Assembly (NCBI RefSeq): GCF_000818195.1
Contig: NZ_JTHL01000001.1
Coordinates: 9,098,322-9,162,321 of the forward strand
Direction: 5' to 3'
Length of the DNA stretch: 64,000 nucleotides
Origin: Streptomyces sp. 150FB
GTDB lineage: Bacteria > Actinomycetota > Actinomycetes > Streptomycetales > Streptomycetaceae
Shown: positions 52,227 through 61,054 of the stretch, in pieces
Layout: every line of letters begins with the position of its first letter
Numbering within the stretch: the stretch's first letter is position 1
Position numbers and translations under genes: made by a program
Notes under the pieces: model-generated
Database searches by the model: none
What the model was told of the DNA's origin: nothing
Seen by the model: only the letters and a program-made list of their open reading frames with translations

Positions 52227-55079
52227 TCACGGCAGTCCGGCGAGAGCGTCCCTGAGAGCCGCCCGGGACGTGATGCCGAGCTTCGGGAAGATGCGGTAGA
52301 GGTGGGCACTCACGGTCCGGTGGGAGAGGAACAGCCGTTCCCCGATCTGCTTGTTGGTCAGCCCGGACGCGGCGAGCGAAGCGATCTCCCGCTCCTGCGG
52401 GGTGAGTTCGGGTAGGCCGGAGTGCGGCGAGCCCGCCCGGCTGAGGCCGGTCGCCCGTAGCTCGGCGGTCGCGCGCCGCTCCCAGGGCGCCGCCCGCAGC
52501 CATGCGAAACTCCGCCTGGCGGAGGCGAGTTGTGCCCTCGCCTGCTCAACGCGTTTGGCGCGCCTGAGGTGTTCCCCGTAGGCGAGCTGCACCCGTGCGA
52601 AGTCGAACGGCCAGCGGTCGCCGTCCGGTACGGACAGTGCCTCCTCGAAATACCCGCTCGCGCCCTCGTCGCCGACGGCGTCGGCGGCCGAGGCGGCGGA
52701 GGCTCCCGACAGCAGGGCGAGCCGAGGGGAGAGCGCGGCGATGTCGGCTTCCCGCATCGCCCGCACATGGTCGGCCGCTTCGGTACAGCGTTCGGTGTGC
52801 ACGGCGGCTTCCACCAGGTCGTACGTGACCCACAGGGCGTGCGGGACGTACGGCGCGAGCACCCCCGCCGGACTGATGCCGGCCGCGTGCCCGTACGCCG
52901 TGTCGAAGTCACCGCTGCCCAGGGCGGCGAGCACCCGCACATGATCGGCGTACACCTCGGTGCCCCTGGCGCCTCTCGGCGCGGCCCACCGGGTGATCCG
53001 GTCGGCCAGATCCAGGCTGCCCCGGAAGTCGCCCCTGGCGGCGGCGAGCAGGGCCAGGCAGTAGCGGAAGTACCAGGCGTAGTAGTCGTATCCGTGTCCC
53101 CGGCACAGTGCGAGGCCTTCGCCGGCCAGGGCCGTCGCCTCGTCCCACTGCCCCGTCAGGTAGTCGTCCAGACAGAGGTGGCTCAGCGCGCCGAGGTACC
53201 TGCGGACGGGGCCGCCGTCGCGCCCCGCACGGACGACGCGCCAGGTGGGTTCGCGAATTCTGCTGAGCCGGTCGGTGTACACGCACGCCGTGCCCAGCCA
53301 CACGACGCGTGCCGGATCGGTCTCGTCGTGAGAGGCGTCCAGTGCGGAGTCGAGGTCGTCCAGGGCGGGCCGCGCCGTACGCACCGGATCCGGGAAGGTC
53401 CTGCTGACGAGCGACAGCAGCGGCGGAACGGCGGGTTCGAGCCGGTCGATCGCGGTGAACAGGGAATCCCACAACTCCCGCCGGCCACCGAACCAGCACA
53501 CCAGGAGGAGTGTGTGGAGCGCGTCGACGAGAGGCTTGTCCCTGGCGTCGTACCCGTGGCTTCCGGACTCGATCGCATCGGTGAGCAGGTGATGAGCCGT
53601 GTCGACGTCGCCGTCCCCGTTGATCAGTACGGACGCGGCCGCTGCCGCGAAGTGCAGCGTCCCGCCGAAGTCCGGATCGGCCCTGCGGGCGTCCTTCAGA
53701 AGCTCTGAAGCGCTCTGGAGCTCACCGATCGCGTCCGCCCCGATGTAGGCGGCCTCGGCCAGCCGCCGGCCGCCGGCGGATCCGAGCGGGCTCAGATCCG
53801 CCGCTCTTGTCAGCGCGGCGACGGCGCCGACGGCGTCCGCCCTGCGCAGCATGAGGCGCGCGGCGTCCTCCAGCGAGGCCGCGACCTCCTCGTCCGGTCC
53901 CACGGACGCCTCCGCCAGGTGCCAGGCACGCCGCTCGGGCTGATCGACCAGGACGCGGGCCAGCGTCCGGTGGGCGCGGCGCCGTTCGTTGCTGGGAGCG
54001 GCCTCGATCACCGCGGAGCGGATCAGCGGGTGGTGGAAGCGGAGCCGGCCGGTGTGTTCATCCACATGGATCAAGTGGTCACGTTCGGCGGCCGTCAACG
54101 CCTGGAGGTCGTTGTCGTGGTCACAGACCGCAGTCGCCTCTGCCGACCCCTCCGCCTCTGCCGCCCCCTCCGTTCCCGCTGTCCCCGCCGTTGCCGATTT
54201 CAGTACGGCGAGATCCCCGGTGCCGTCCAGCGCCGCGAGCAGGAGCAGGTGTTGTGACGACGCGGGCAACCGGAGCACGCGTGAGACGAAGAGCGCCTGG
54301 AGGCGAAGGCTCAGCGGCAGCACGTCGGGCAGTGACTCCTGTGCGGCCCGCTGCGGCACACTCAGCGCGGTCGGCAGTTCGAGGAGCGCGAGCGGATTGC
54401 CCCGGGCCTCGGCCAGCATGCGATCCCGTACTTCTGGCGCGAGCGCCGGGAACCTCCGGCTCACCAGCGCGGTCGCCGATTCGGCGTCGAGCGGCGGGAG
54501 TTCGTACCCGGGCAGACCGCCGTGGTCGAAGTGGTCGGCCGCGCCCGACCTGGACGCGGCGAGAAACCCCACCCGGCTGCCGGCCAGCCGACGGGCGACG
54601 AAACCCAGAACGGACGCGCTCGCCTGATCGAGCCAGTGAAGGTCGTCGACGATCAGCAGGAGGGGTTCCTCGGCGGCCACCCGGCGCAGCAGGAGCAGGG
54701 CCGCGTTGGACACGATCAGCCGACCGGGCGGCGTACCACTGCCGAAACCCAGGGCGACACGCAGTGCCTCCCGGTGCGGAGGGTCCAGCTCCTCGATCGC
54801 TCCTAGCAGGGGGAAGAGAGCTTCGTTGAGCCCGGCGAAACTGAGGGCGCCTTCGAATTCCGCGCCGGAGGCCCGCAAGACCCGGGTCCCGCGGGTGGAC
54901 GCGAGCCGTCCGACCGCGTTCAGCAGGGCCGTCTTGCCGACACCGGGCTCGCCCGACAGCAGCATCGCCCCACCATGAGCGGCTGATGTGTCCACAAAGT
55001 CGCTCAGCATGTCCAGCTCTTCGGAGCGGCCGATCAGGGGCTCGGCCATGGCGTCCGCGAGTCGGCCGGCGCGGGTCAC
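52227..55079 (-). CDS. LAL-type LuxR regulator (large ATP-binding, LuxR C-terminal)
   Basis: The 950 aa signal-responsive transcription factor has an N-terminal AAA/STAND ATPase with Walker A LLSGEPGVGKTALLNAVGRL near residue 40 and Walker B PLLLIVDDLHWLDQASASVL near residue 138. A central region of about 550 residues is of TPR-like helical repeats. A C-terminal LuxR helix-turn-helix reads LTPQEREIASLAASGLTNKQ near residue 887. Length is usual for this family (MalT-like). The GTG at 55079 has a GGGGAGG site. It lies at the left end of a minus-strand block of signalling genes. Tandem repeats stand just upstream. The signal is unknown; some relatives control antibiotic clusters. Confidence 0.93.
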   Translation of the reverse strand: MTRAGRLADAMAEPLIGRSEELDMLSDFVDTSAAHGGAMLLSGEPGVGKTALLNAVGRLASTRGTRVLRASGAEFEGALSFAGLNEALFPLLGAIEELDPPHREALRVALGFGSGTPPGRLIVSNAALLLLRRVAAEEPLLLIVDDLHWLDQASASVLGFVARRLAGSRVGFLAASRSGAADHFDHGGLPGYELPPLDAESATALVSRRFPALAPEVRDRMLAEARGNPLALLELPTALSVPQRAAQESLPDVLPLSLRLQALFVSRVLRLPASSQHLLLLAALDGTGDLAVLKSATAGTAGTEGAAEAEGSAEATAVCDHDNDLQALTAAERDHLIHVDEHTGRLRFHHPLIRSAVIEAAPSNERRRAHRTLARVLVDQPERRAWHLAEASVGPDEEVAASLEDAARLMLRRADAVGAVAALTRAADLSPLGSAGGRRLAEAAYIGADAIGELQSASELLKDARRADPDFGGTLHFAAAAASVLINGDGDVDTAHHLLTDAIESGSHGYDARDKPLVDALHTLLLVCWFGGRRELWDSLFTAIDRLEPAVPPLLSLVSRTFPDPVRTARPALDDLDSALDASHDETDPARVVWLGTACVYTDRLSRIREPTWRVVRAGRDGGPVRRYLGALSHLCLDDYLTGQWDEATALAGEGLALCRGHGYDYYAWYFRYCLALLAAARGDFRGSLDLADRITRWAAPRGARGTEVYADHVRVLAALGSGDFDTAYGHAAGISPAGVLAPYVPHALWVTYDLVEAAVHTERCTEAADHVRAMREADIAALSPRLALLSGASAASAADAVGDEGASGYFEEALSVPDGDRWPFDFARVQLAYGEHLRRAKRVEQARAQLASARRSFAWLRAAPWERRATAELRATGLSRAGSPHSGLPELTPQEREIASLAASGLTNKQIGERLFLSHRTVSAHLYRIFPKLGITSRAALRDALAGLP

Positions 55080-55170
55080 GGGAAGACCTCCCCTCTGCGC
55101 GGCGCGGAGGCGCGAGGCGGGGCGTGGCTCTGCCCGAATGTGCCGTCGGCATCTCCGGGACGCTCCGGGA

Positions 55171-55210
55171 CGCTCCGGTACGCGTGGACGCGCTCCGGTA
55201 CGCGTAGACG
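55171..55210. repeat. 20-bp tandem repeat upstream of the LAL gene
   Basis: Two adjacent copies of CGCTCCGGTACGCGTGGACG differ at one base (G to A in the second). Partial 10-bp copies (CGCTCCGGGA type) lie at 55151-55170. They sit about 90-130 nt before the LAL start, where regulators bind. Confidence 0.85.
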
Positions 55211-55230
55211 TCCCGCCTCCCCACTCATGC

Positions 55231-55250
55231 TAGGCCCTGTCCGGCGGATC
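55231..55250. mobile_element. Possible solitary insertion-sequence end
   Basis: TAGGCCCTGTCCGGCGGATC resembles the terminal inverted repeats of Streptomyces IS5-family elements, which often sit at CTAG sites. No transposase or second end is near. A shorter 14-nt match in the opposite direction lies at 6891-6904. This is from memory of IS ends and needs a search. Confidence 0.3.
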
Positions 55251-55364
55251 TTCGCGGGCCCGGAACGCCCGGCACGGCACCAGCGGGCCGCCGCCGAAAG
55301 GCGACAGGCGCCCGGCCTGACCGGATCAACGCGCGCGTGTCCGGTCCGAGAGCCGATTCCCGGC

Positions 55365-56144
55365 TCAGGAACGGTCGCCGCCCGGCGCGGTCGACGAGTC
55401 CGCCGCGAAAGGACCCTCCCGAAAGACGACGACGGTCGCCGGGTCGAGCGTGCGGTGAACGAGTTCCTGAGCGGTTTCGCTCGGGCGCCTGCCCTGCCGC
55501 CGGCTGTAGGCCCGCAGCGCCGCGCCCGCCTCCGCCGGAGTCAGCAGCCCGTGCGCCGCCAGCATGCCCTTGGCCGTCTCCAGGGTCGCCTTCGCCGAGA
55601 TGACCGCCTGGACGAGGGTGAGGACGTCCTGGGGCCGTACGGGCTCCACGTCCCAGTGCATCAGCGCGACGGCGGTGACATCGGCGAGAGCGCCCGCGAG
55701 CAGCAGATCGTCCTCCGTCAGCGCGCCCGGCGACGCGCACAGCAGGTTGAGGGCGCCGATGGTCTGTTCGTTGACGCGTACGGGCAGAGCGTACGCACCG
55801 TGAAACCCGGCGGCGCGCGCCAGCGGTACGAAGCCCGGCCAGCGGTCCTGGTGCGCGGCCAGGTCCCCGGCGTTCACGGGTTGTTCCCGCCGCAGGCACT
55901 CCACGCAGGGACCCTCACCGGTCTGAAGCTGGAAGACCTCCAGCAGGTCGGCGCGGTCGTCCGACACGGCCATCGTCCGCAGGCCGCCACGGGCCGTGAC
56001 CATCATGATCCCGGCCGCGTCGGCCCCGGTGAGACGCACGCAGTGGCCGACGAGCCGGTCGACGAGGACGAGCGGATCGACGCCGGACCCGAAGGTGTCG
56101 GCAAGGCTGACAAAAGCCTCCGCGACGTGCTGCTGGCGGCTCAT
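55365..56144 (-). CDS. GAF and ANTAR domain protein (first of two)
   Basis: Predicted cytoplasmic signal protein that binds RNA and prevents termination at target leaders. The 259 aa protein has a GAF domain at about 13-165 (LTGADAAGIMMVTARGGLRT near residue 38 and CVECLRREQPVNAGDLAAHQ near residue 80) and an ANTAR domain near residues 170-235 (VLTLVQAVISAKATLETAKG). The ANTAR helices are somewhat degenerate, with an added Pro-rich tail. It lies next to a second GAF-ANTAR gene (56187-56978) on the same strand, a pair common in actinomycetes. The signal is unknown. Confidence 0.9.
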   Translation of the reverse strand: MSRQQHVAEAFVSLADTFGSGVDPLVLVDRLVGHCVRLTGADAAGIMMVTARGGLRTMAVSDDRADLLEVFQLQTGEGPCVECLRREQPVNAGDLAAHQDRWPGFVPLARAAGFHGAYALPVRVNEQTIGALNLLCASPGALTEDDLLLAGALADVTAVALMHWDVEPVRPQDVLTLVQAVISAKATLETAKGMLAAHGLLTPAEAGAALRAYSRRQGRRPSETAQELVHRTLDPATVVVFREGPFAADSSTAPGGDRS

Positions 56145-56186
56145 GCCGGATCCACCGTCCCTGTCTTCCGCACCTCGGTGACGGTC

Positions 56187-56978
56187 CTACTCATCGAGGA
56201 CCACCCTGTGTGCGATGACGTCCCGGGCGACCTCGGTCACCGTCCGGCCTTCGACGAAAGCGTACGCGCGGAGCCTGGCCAGCGCGTACTGCGGATCGAC
56301 GCCGAGCTGGACCATCACCATGCCCGTGGCGTAATGCACTTCCTCATGTTCGCTCTCGGCGGCGTCCAGCCACGACGTCACGTCCTGGTCGTCGCCGACG
56401 CCTCCCGAGTGCAGCCTCATCAGGGCCAGCGTGATGGCATCACCGGCAGGGAAGGCGAAGGCCATGTCCTGGGCGCTGAGGTCGCCCGGCCGGTCCCGGT
56501 AGAGGTCGAGCGTGCCGATCGTCACCGCTTCGCTGCCGAGCGGCAGCGAGAAGACCGCTCGTACGCCCAGCTCGACCGCGCGCCGGGCGAAGAGCGGCCA
56601 GCGTCGTACGTCGGCGCCGTCCGTCAGATCGCCGCCGAGCACCGGAGCGGCCAGCGAGAGGGCGCTGTGGCAGGGGCCGTCCCCCAGCGTGTACTGGGCT
56701 TCGGCGAGCTGCTCGGCCACCGGGTCGCTCGACCACCACAGCGTGCGCATGCCGGGACCGCCGGAGAGGGAGACCGAAGCGCCGGTGATGTCGAGAACGT
56801 CCACGCAGGCCCGGCACAATTGCCCGGGAATCTCCCGGGCGTCGCGTCCTCTGACGGCGGCGGCCAGCGCGTGGATGAGCCGGGCGCGGCTCTGAGTACC
56901 GGCCCCGCCGGGCGCCTGCGGTGCGTCCGACTGACGCGTGCCGCTCTCGTCGTCCCCTCGGGGGTCGCCGGGCTCCAT
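56187..56978 (-). CDS. GAF and ANTAR domain protein (second of two)
   Basis: The 263 aa paralogue has a GAF domain (CRACVDVLDITGASVSLSGG near residue 55, DGPCHSALSLAAPVLGGDLT near residue 97) and an ANTAR domain of clear form (GMVMVQLGVDPQYALARLRA near residue 216, ending TVTEVARDVIAHRVV). An N-terminal tail of about 30 residues is rich in Gly/Asp/Glu. The ATG at 56978 has a GGGAG site. It is the upstream gene of the pair and may heterodimerise with the other. Confidence 0.92.
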   Translation of the reverse strand: MEPGDPRGDDESGTRQSDAPQAPGGAGTQSRARLIHALAAAVRGRDAREIPGQLCRACVDVLDITGASVSLSGGPGMRTLWWSSDPVAEQLAEAQYTLGDGPCHSALSLAAPVLGGDLTDGADVRRWPLFARRAVELGVRAVFSLPLGSEAVTIGTLDLYRDRPGDLSAQDMAFAFPAGDAITLALMRLHSGGVGDDQDVTSWLDAAESEHEEVHYATGMVMVQLGVDPQYALARLRAYAFVEGRTVTEVARDVIAHRVVLDE

Positions 56979-57112
56979 CGCGCTCCCTTCCGACAATGAC
57001 AACAGGCTGTCGTCGTCGGTCACATCGTGCGTCGGGACAGCCGTCCCGCTTTTGCGCCCGCCAACAGTATTCACCTTCGGATCGCGACGGGGGAATGTGG
57101 GACGCCGGGCTC

Positions 57113-57790
57113 TCACCGCACAGGGTCGCCGGGGCGGACCAGGCCGCTCTGGTAGGCGAGGACGACCAGTTGCGCGCGGTCGCGCGCGCCCAGCTTCATC
57201 ATGGCCCGGTTGATATGGGTCTTGGCGGTCAGCGGGGAGACGTACAGCCGCTCGCCGATCTCGTCGTTGGAGAGCCCGTCCGCGACCAGCGCCATGATCT
57301 CGCGCTCCCGCTCGGTGAGACAGTCGAGCACCGCCGGGCTGGGCAGCGGCCCCGGGTCCGGCTGGGACAGGAAGCGGGAGATCAGGCCCCGGGTGGCCCT
57401 CGGCGACAGCAGCGCCTCGCCGCGCGCGACGACCCGGATGGCTTCCTGGAGATCGACCGGCTCGACGCTCTTGCTGAGGAATCCGCTCGCCCCGGCGCGC
57501 AGGGCGCGCAGAACGTTCTCGTCGAGTTCGAAGGTGGTCAGGATCAGCACCCGTACCCCTGCCAGGTCCTCGTCCGCCGTGATGAGCCGGGTCGCCTCGA
57601 TACCGTCCAGATCCGGCATCCGGATGTCCATCAGGATCACATCGGCGCGGGTGCTGCCGGCGAGGTCGACCGCCTCGCGTCCGGTCGTCGCCTCGCCCAC
57701 CACCTCGAGGTCCGGCGCGCGGTCGACGAGGACCCGGAATCCGGCGCGGATGAGCGTCTGGTCGTCGGCGAGCAGCACTCTGATCGTCAC
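57113..57790 (-). CDS. NarL/FixJ-type response regulator
   Basis: The 225 aa regulator has a receiver domain with acidic pocket IRVLLADDQTLIRAGFRVL near residue 3 and phospho-acceptor Asp in DVILMDIRMPDLDGIEATRL near residue 50, and the Lys in GFLSKSVEPVDL near residue 103. A C-terminal LuxR helix-turn-helix reads LTEREREIMALVADGLSNDE near residue 157. The GTG at 57790 overlaps the histidine kinase stop (GTGA), so the two genes form a two-component pair. Targets are not shown. Confidence 0.95.
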   Translation of the reverse strand: MTIRVLLADDQTLIRAGFRVLVDRAPDLEVVGEATTGREAVDLAGSTRADVILMDIRMPDLDGIEATRLITADEDLAGVRVLILTTFELDENVLRALRAGASGFLSKSVEPVDLQEAIRVVARGEALLSPRATRGLISRFLSQPDPGPLPSPAVLDCLTEREREIMALVADGLSNDEIGERLYVSPLTAKTHINRAMMKLGARDRAQLVVLAYQSGLVRPGDPVR

Positions 57791-59103
57791 GGGCGGATGT
57801 CCTGTCCGTCGAGGGCGGGCAGTTCGGGAGACGCGAGTTCGAGTGGTGAGGGTACGGGCGGCGCGTGTTCGGGCGGCGCCTGTTCACGAGGCGGGGCTTC
57901 ACGAGGCGGGGCTTCACGAGGCGGGGCTTCGAGGGCGGCCGGCAGGAAGGCCCGTACGGTGAACCGGCCGTCGTCGCCGCGTCCGGTCCGTACCGTCCCG
58001 CCGACCGAACTGACCCGCTCCCGCAGGCCGATGAGGCCGTGTCCGGTGCCGTCCGCGTCCGGGACCCGGCGCCCGGCGGCGTTCTCGACCACGATCCCGA
58101 GACCCGCGGGCGTGTAGTCGAGCCGCAGCCGCGCCGCCGGTTCGCTGCCGTGCTTGTGGGCGTTGGTGAGGGATTCCTGCACGATGCGGTACGCGGCCAG
58201 GTCCACCGCCGAAGGCAGCGGACGCGCCTCGCCCTCCTGCCGGTGCTCGACCCGCAGCCCGACGGCGGTCAGCGAGTCCAGCATCGACGCCAGCCGGCTC
58301 AGTCCCGGCGGTGGCTCGGTCGAGGAGTTCGGGTCCTCGGAGCGCAACACGTCCAGTACGGAGGAGAGTTCGGCGAGTACCGTACGGGCGGCCCCCCGGA
58401 CGTGGGCGAGCGATTCCTCGGCCCCTTCGGGATGGTCCCGCAGCAGATGGGCGGCGACGCCGACCTGCACGTTGATGACGGCGATGTGGTGCGCGACGAC
58501 ATCGTGCAGGTCCCGGGCGATACGCAGCCGCTCCTCCACGACCTGGCGGCGCGCCTCCTCCTCGCGGCTGTGCTCGGCCTGCCGGGCGCGTTCCTCCACG
58601 GCCTTCAGATTGGCCCGGCGGATCCGGACGGCGTCACCGACGGCGACAGTCAGGGCGCCCCACGCAACGATCGAGGCGTTCAGCGGATCCGTCCAGCTCC
58701 GGCCGGCTCCGACGACCACGGCGACGTACACCGTTACGAGCGTGACGGCGCCGGCCGCCACGGCGATCCTCCGGGTGGTCCGCGAGGCGACCGTGTACGT
58801 GCAGATCACACTCGCGGCGAGCAGCGGGCCGACGAGCGCCGCGTGCAGGTTGAACGCGGCGCTCGCCACCGTGACCACACCGAAGACGGGCAGCGGCCAC
58901 CGGCGCCGGGCGGCTATCAGTACGAACGCCGTCGCACCGGCGAGGAAATCCTCCACGCCGAGCGGACTCCCGGAGGGGTTCCCGGGCCCGAACCGCGCGG
59001 CGAGCAGTGTCGCGCCGGCGACCAGCAGAGCGAGGGCCGCGTCCACGGCCCCCGGACGGGAGGTGACACGGTCGCGCATCCGGGACAACCGGTGATCAGC
59101 CAT
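57787..59103 (-). CDS. Membrane-bound sensor histidine kinase (NarL-type partner)
   Basis: The 438 aa kinase has about five to six membrane spans in its first half (AALALLVAGATLLAARFGPG near residue 22 onwards), the DHp histidine in RIARDLHDVVAHHIAVINVQ near residue 208 (His of the HisKA_3 type), and an ATPase domain with IVQESLTNAHKHGSEPAARL near residue 306 and GTGHGLIGLRERVSSVGGTV near residue 354. It has no large extracytoplasmic domain, so it may sense the membrane. The C-terminal tail has repeats of Ala-Pro-Pro-Arg-Glu from a 15-bp tandem repeat. The ATG at 59103 is the first in a plausible frame. It is divergent from the multicopper oxidase gene. Confidence 0.93.
   Translation of the reverse strand: MADHRLSRMRDRVTSRPGAVDAALALLVAGATLLAARFGPGNPSGSPLGVEDFLAGATAFVLIAARRRWPLPVFGVVTVASAAFNLHAALVGPLLAASVICTYTVASRTTRRIAVAAGAVTLVTVYVAVVVGAGRSWTDPLNASIVAWGALTVAVGDAVRIRRANLKAVEERARQAEHSREEEARRQVVEERLRIARDLHDVVAHHIAVINVQVGVAAHLLRDHPEGAEESLAHVRGAARTVLAELSSVLDVLRSEDPNSSTEPPPGLSRLASMLDSLTAVGLRVEHRQEGEARPLPSAVDLAAYRIVQESLTNAHKHGSEPAARLRLDYTPAGLGIVVENAAGRRVPDADGTGHGLIGLRERVSSVGGTVRTGRGDDGRFTVRAFLPAALEAPPREAPPREAPPREQAPPEHAPPVPSPLELASPELPALDGQDIRP
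57885..57930 (-). repeat. 15-bp tandem repeat in the kinase tail
   Basis: About three copies of a unit reading GAGGCGGGGCTTCAC on the plus strand encode the Ala-Pro-Pro-Arg-Glu repeats at the end of the histidine kinase. Copy number can change without shifting frame. Confidence 0.85.
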
Positions 59104-59250
59104 GGCACGCAAGGTAGCGGAGGCCCGCACGCGGCGTCGTCGTCCGGGTGCGGTACGGGTCCGCGTACCGCCGTACCGCACGCGCGGTAGGGCGGATCCA
59201 CCGCGTCCGGACGATGCCGATGACGGGCGGCGTCGCCGATCGTCATCGTC

Positions 59251-60852
59251 ATGAACGAACTCTTCGGACTGGATCGACGGCACTTTCTCCGTACTACGGC
59301 GGCGCTCACGGGCGCCGTGGCGCTGGGGACGCTGACCGGGTGCGAGTCGGCGGGCTCGGATTCCGGGGCCGGTGCGAGCGGCGCCGAATTCGACGGCCGG
59401 ACGATCGAGTCCGCGGCCGCGCTGCCCAAACCGTTCGCCGTACCGCTGCCGATCCCGCCGGTGAAGCGGCCCTCGCGCAGTACCGCCGACGCCGACTACT
59501 ACGACATCACCGCACGGGAAGCCCGTGCCGAGATCCTGCCCGGCCTCCGGACGACGATCATGGGGTACGACGGGATCTTCCCGGGGCCGACGATCGCGGC
59601 GCGGCGCGGACGGAAGACCGTACTCCGCTACCGCAACGAGCTGGCCGTGCCGACCGTCGTACACCTGCACGGCGGCCACACCCCGCCGGAGAGCGACGGC
59701 TTCCCGACCGATCTGGTGCTGCCCGCCACCGGCGGTGCGAAGTTCGCGGCGCAGGCCGTCGGCGGTACGGCGACCACGGGCACCCGCGACTACACCTATC
59801 CGCTGGACCAGCGGGCCGCGACGCTCTGGTACCACGACCACCGGATGGGCTTCACCGGCCCCCAGGTCTGGCGCGGGCTGGCCGGATTCCTGCTGGTGAC
59901 CGACGACGAGGAGAAGGCACTGCCGCTGCCGGACGCGGACCGCGACATCCCGCTGATGATCACGGACCGCGCGTTCGAGAAGGACGGCGAGTTCAGTTAT
60001 CCGGCCATGGATCCACGGCTGATCAGCATGGCGGGCGTCGACGCCGACCACATGGCGGGCGCGGCCGGTGACGTCATCCTGGTCAATGGGGCTCCCTGGC
60101 CGGAGTTGGAGGTCGAAGCGGTCCGCTACCGGTTCCGCGTCCTCAACGCCTCCAATGCCCCCCGCTACGAGCTGGCGCTCGACCCCGTACCCGGTGGGAG
60201 CACGTCATTCACCCAGATCGGCTCCGACCAGGGGCTGTTGGAGGCACCGCGGCGGCACACCACCCTCCCGATCGCACCGGCCGAGCGGTTCGACGTGATC
60301 ATTGATTTCGGCGCCTACCCGGTCGGCACGCGGGTGACACTCACCAACCGGGCGGGCAAGGGCGGGACCGCGCAGATCATGCGCTTCGTCGTCGCCCGCA
60401 AGGCGAAGGACGACAGCCGCATACCCGCCAAGCTCTCCACGATCGAGACGCTGCCGACGAAGTCGGCGAAGACGCGGCCCTGGATGTTCCGCAAGGGCAA
60501 GGTCACGAGCATGGGTGCGGACACGACCGGCTGGGTCATCAACGGCCGCGAGTTCGACCCGGAGCGTATCGACGCCGCACCCCACCTGGGGGAGGTCGAG
60601 ATCTGGCGCCTCGCCACGGACGCCTATCACCCCGTACACATCCACCTCTCGCCCTTCCAGGTCGTCTCGCGCAACGGAGGCCCGCCCGGAGCGGGCGACC
60701 ACGGGTGGAAGGACACCATCGATCTCAGCCCCAAGCAGTACGCCGACGTCGCGATCAGGTTCGACGACTACGCGGGCCGTTACCTGCTGCACTGCCACAA
60801 CCTCGAACACGAGGACATGGCCATGATGGCCACCTTCCGGACCTCCCAGTGA
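59251..60852 (+). CDS. Multicopper oxidase (laccase / phenoxazinone-synthase-like), Tat lipoprotein
   Basis: Predicted exported copper oxidase that oxidises phenols or metal ions with O2. The 533 aa protein has a twin-arginine signal (RRHFLRT near residue 9) followed by a hydrophobic stretch and a lipobox ending LTGC near residue 31, so it is probably lipid-anchored. The four copper clusters are intact: HLHGGH near residue 138, WYHDHRMGF near residue 194, HPVHIHL near residue 464, and HCHNLEHEDMAMM near the end (type-1 Cys, with axial Met). The order and length match the CotA/PhsA three-domain class. It is divergent from the sensor kinase. Copper or phenol response is inferred only. Confidence 0.93.
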   Translation: MNELFGLDRRHFLRTTAALTGAVALGTLTGCESAGSDSGAGASGAEFDGRTIESAAALPKPFAVPLPIPPVKRPSRSTADADYYDITAREARAEILPGLRTTIMGYDGIFPGPTIAARRGRKTVLRYRNELAVPTVVHLHGGHTPPESDGFPTDLVLPATGGAKFAAQAVGGTATTGTRDYTYPLDQRAATLWYHDHRMGFTGPQVWRGLAGFLLVTDDEEKALPLPDADRDIPLMITDRAFEKDGEFSYPAMDPRLISMAGVDADHMAGAAGDVILVNGAPWPELEVEAVRYRFRVLNASNAPRYELALDPVPGGSTSFTQIGSDQGLLEAPRRHTTLPIAPAERFDVIIDFGAYPVGTRVTLTNRAGKGGTAQIMRFVVARKAKDDSRIPAKLSTIETLPTKSAKTRPWMFRKGKVTSMGADTTGWVINGREFDPERIDAAPHLGEVEIWRLATDAYHPVHIHLSPFQVVSRNGGPPGAGDHGWKDTIDLSPKQYADVAIRFDDYAGRYLLHCHNLEHEDMAMMATFRTSQ

Positions 60853-60876
60853 GAACACCGTGAGCCCCGCGCGCAG

Positions 60877-60904
60877 TTCGGGCTTCGGGCTTCGGGCTTC
60901 GGGC
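60877..60904. repeat. 7-bp tandem repeat after the oxidase gene
   Basis: Four copies of TTCGGGC lie in the 200-nt gap between the multicopper oxidase and the DUF1707 gene. No role is evident. Confidence 0.85.
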
Positions 60905-60915
60905 GGACGGAGAAC

Positions 60916-61041
60916 TCAGCGTGGCAGGACGTCGTACAGGTCGTCGATCACGTCGCGGACCATCGCCCGCCCGTGGCGCGTCGCGGCAGCACGTACGGAC
61001 GGGAGGCGCTCAGGAAGCTGTCGCAGCGGGTAGTTGGCCCA
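60916..61041 (-). pseudogene. Remnant of a gene's 3' end
   Basis: On the minus strand a frame of 41 sense codons bounded by TAG (61042-61044) and TGA reads WANYPLRQLPERLPSVRAAA, then RHGRAMVRDVIDDLYDVLPR. Composition and codon use are those of a real helical C-terminus. No start codon or upstream part exists, because the DUF1707 gene begins at 61055 on the other strand. It looks like the 3' end left after a deletion or replacement. The family is not recognised. Confidence 0.4.
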
Positions 61042-61054
61042 CTAGAGTGAAAGC

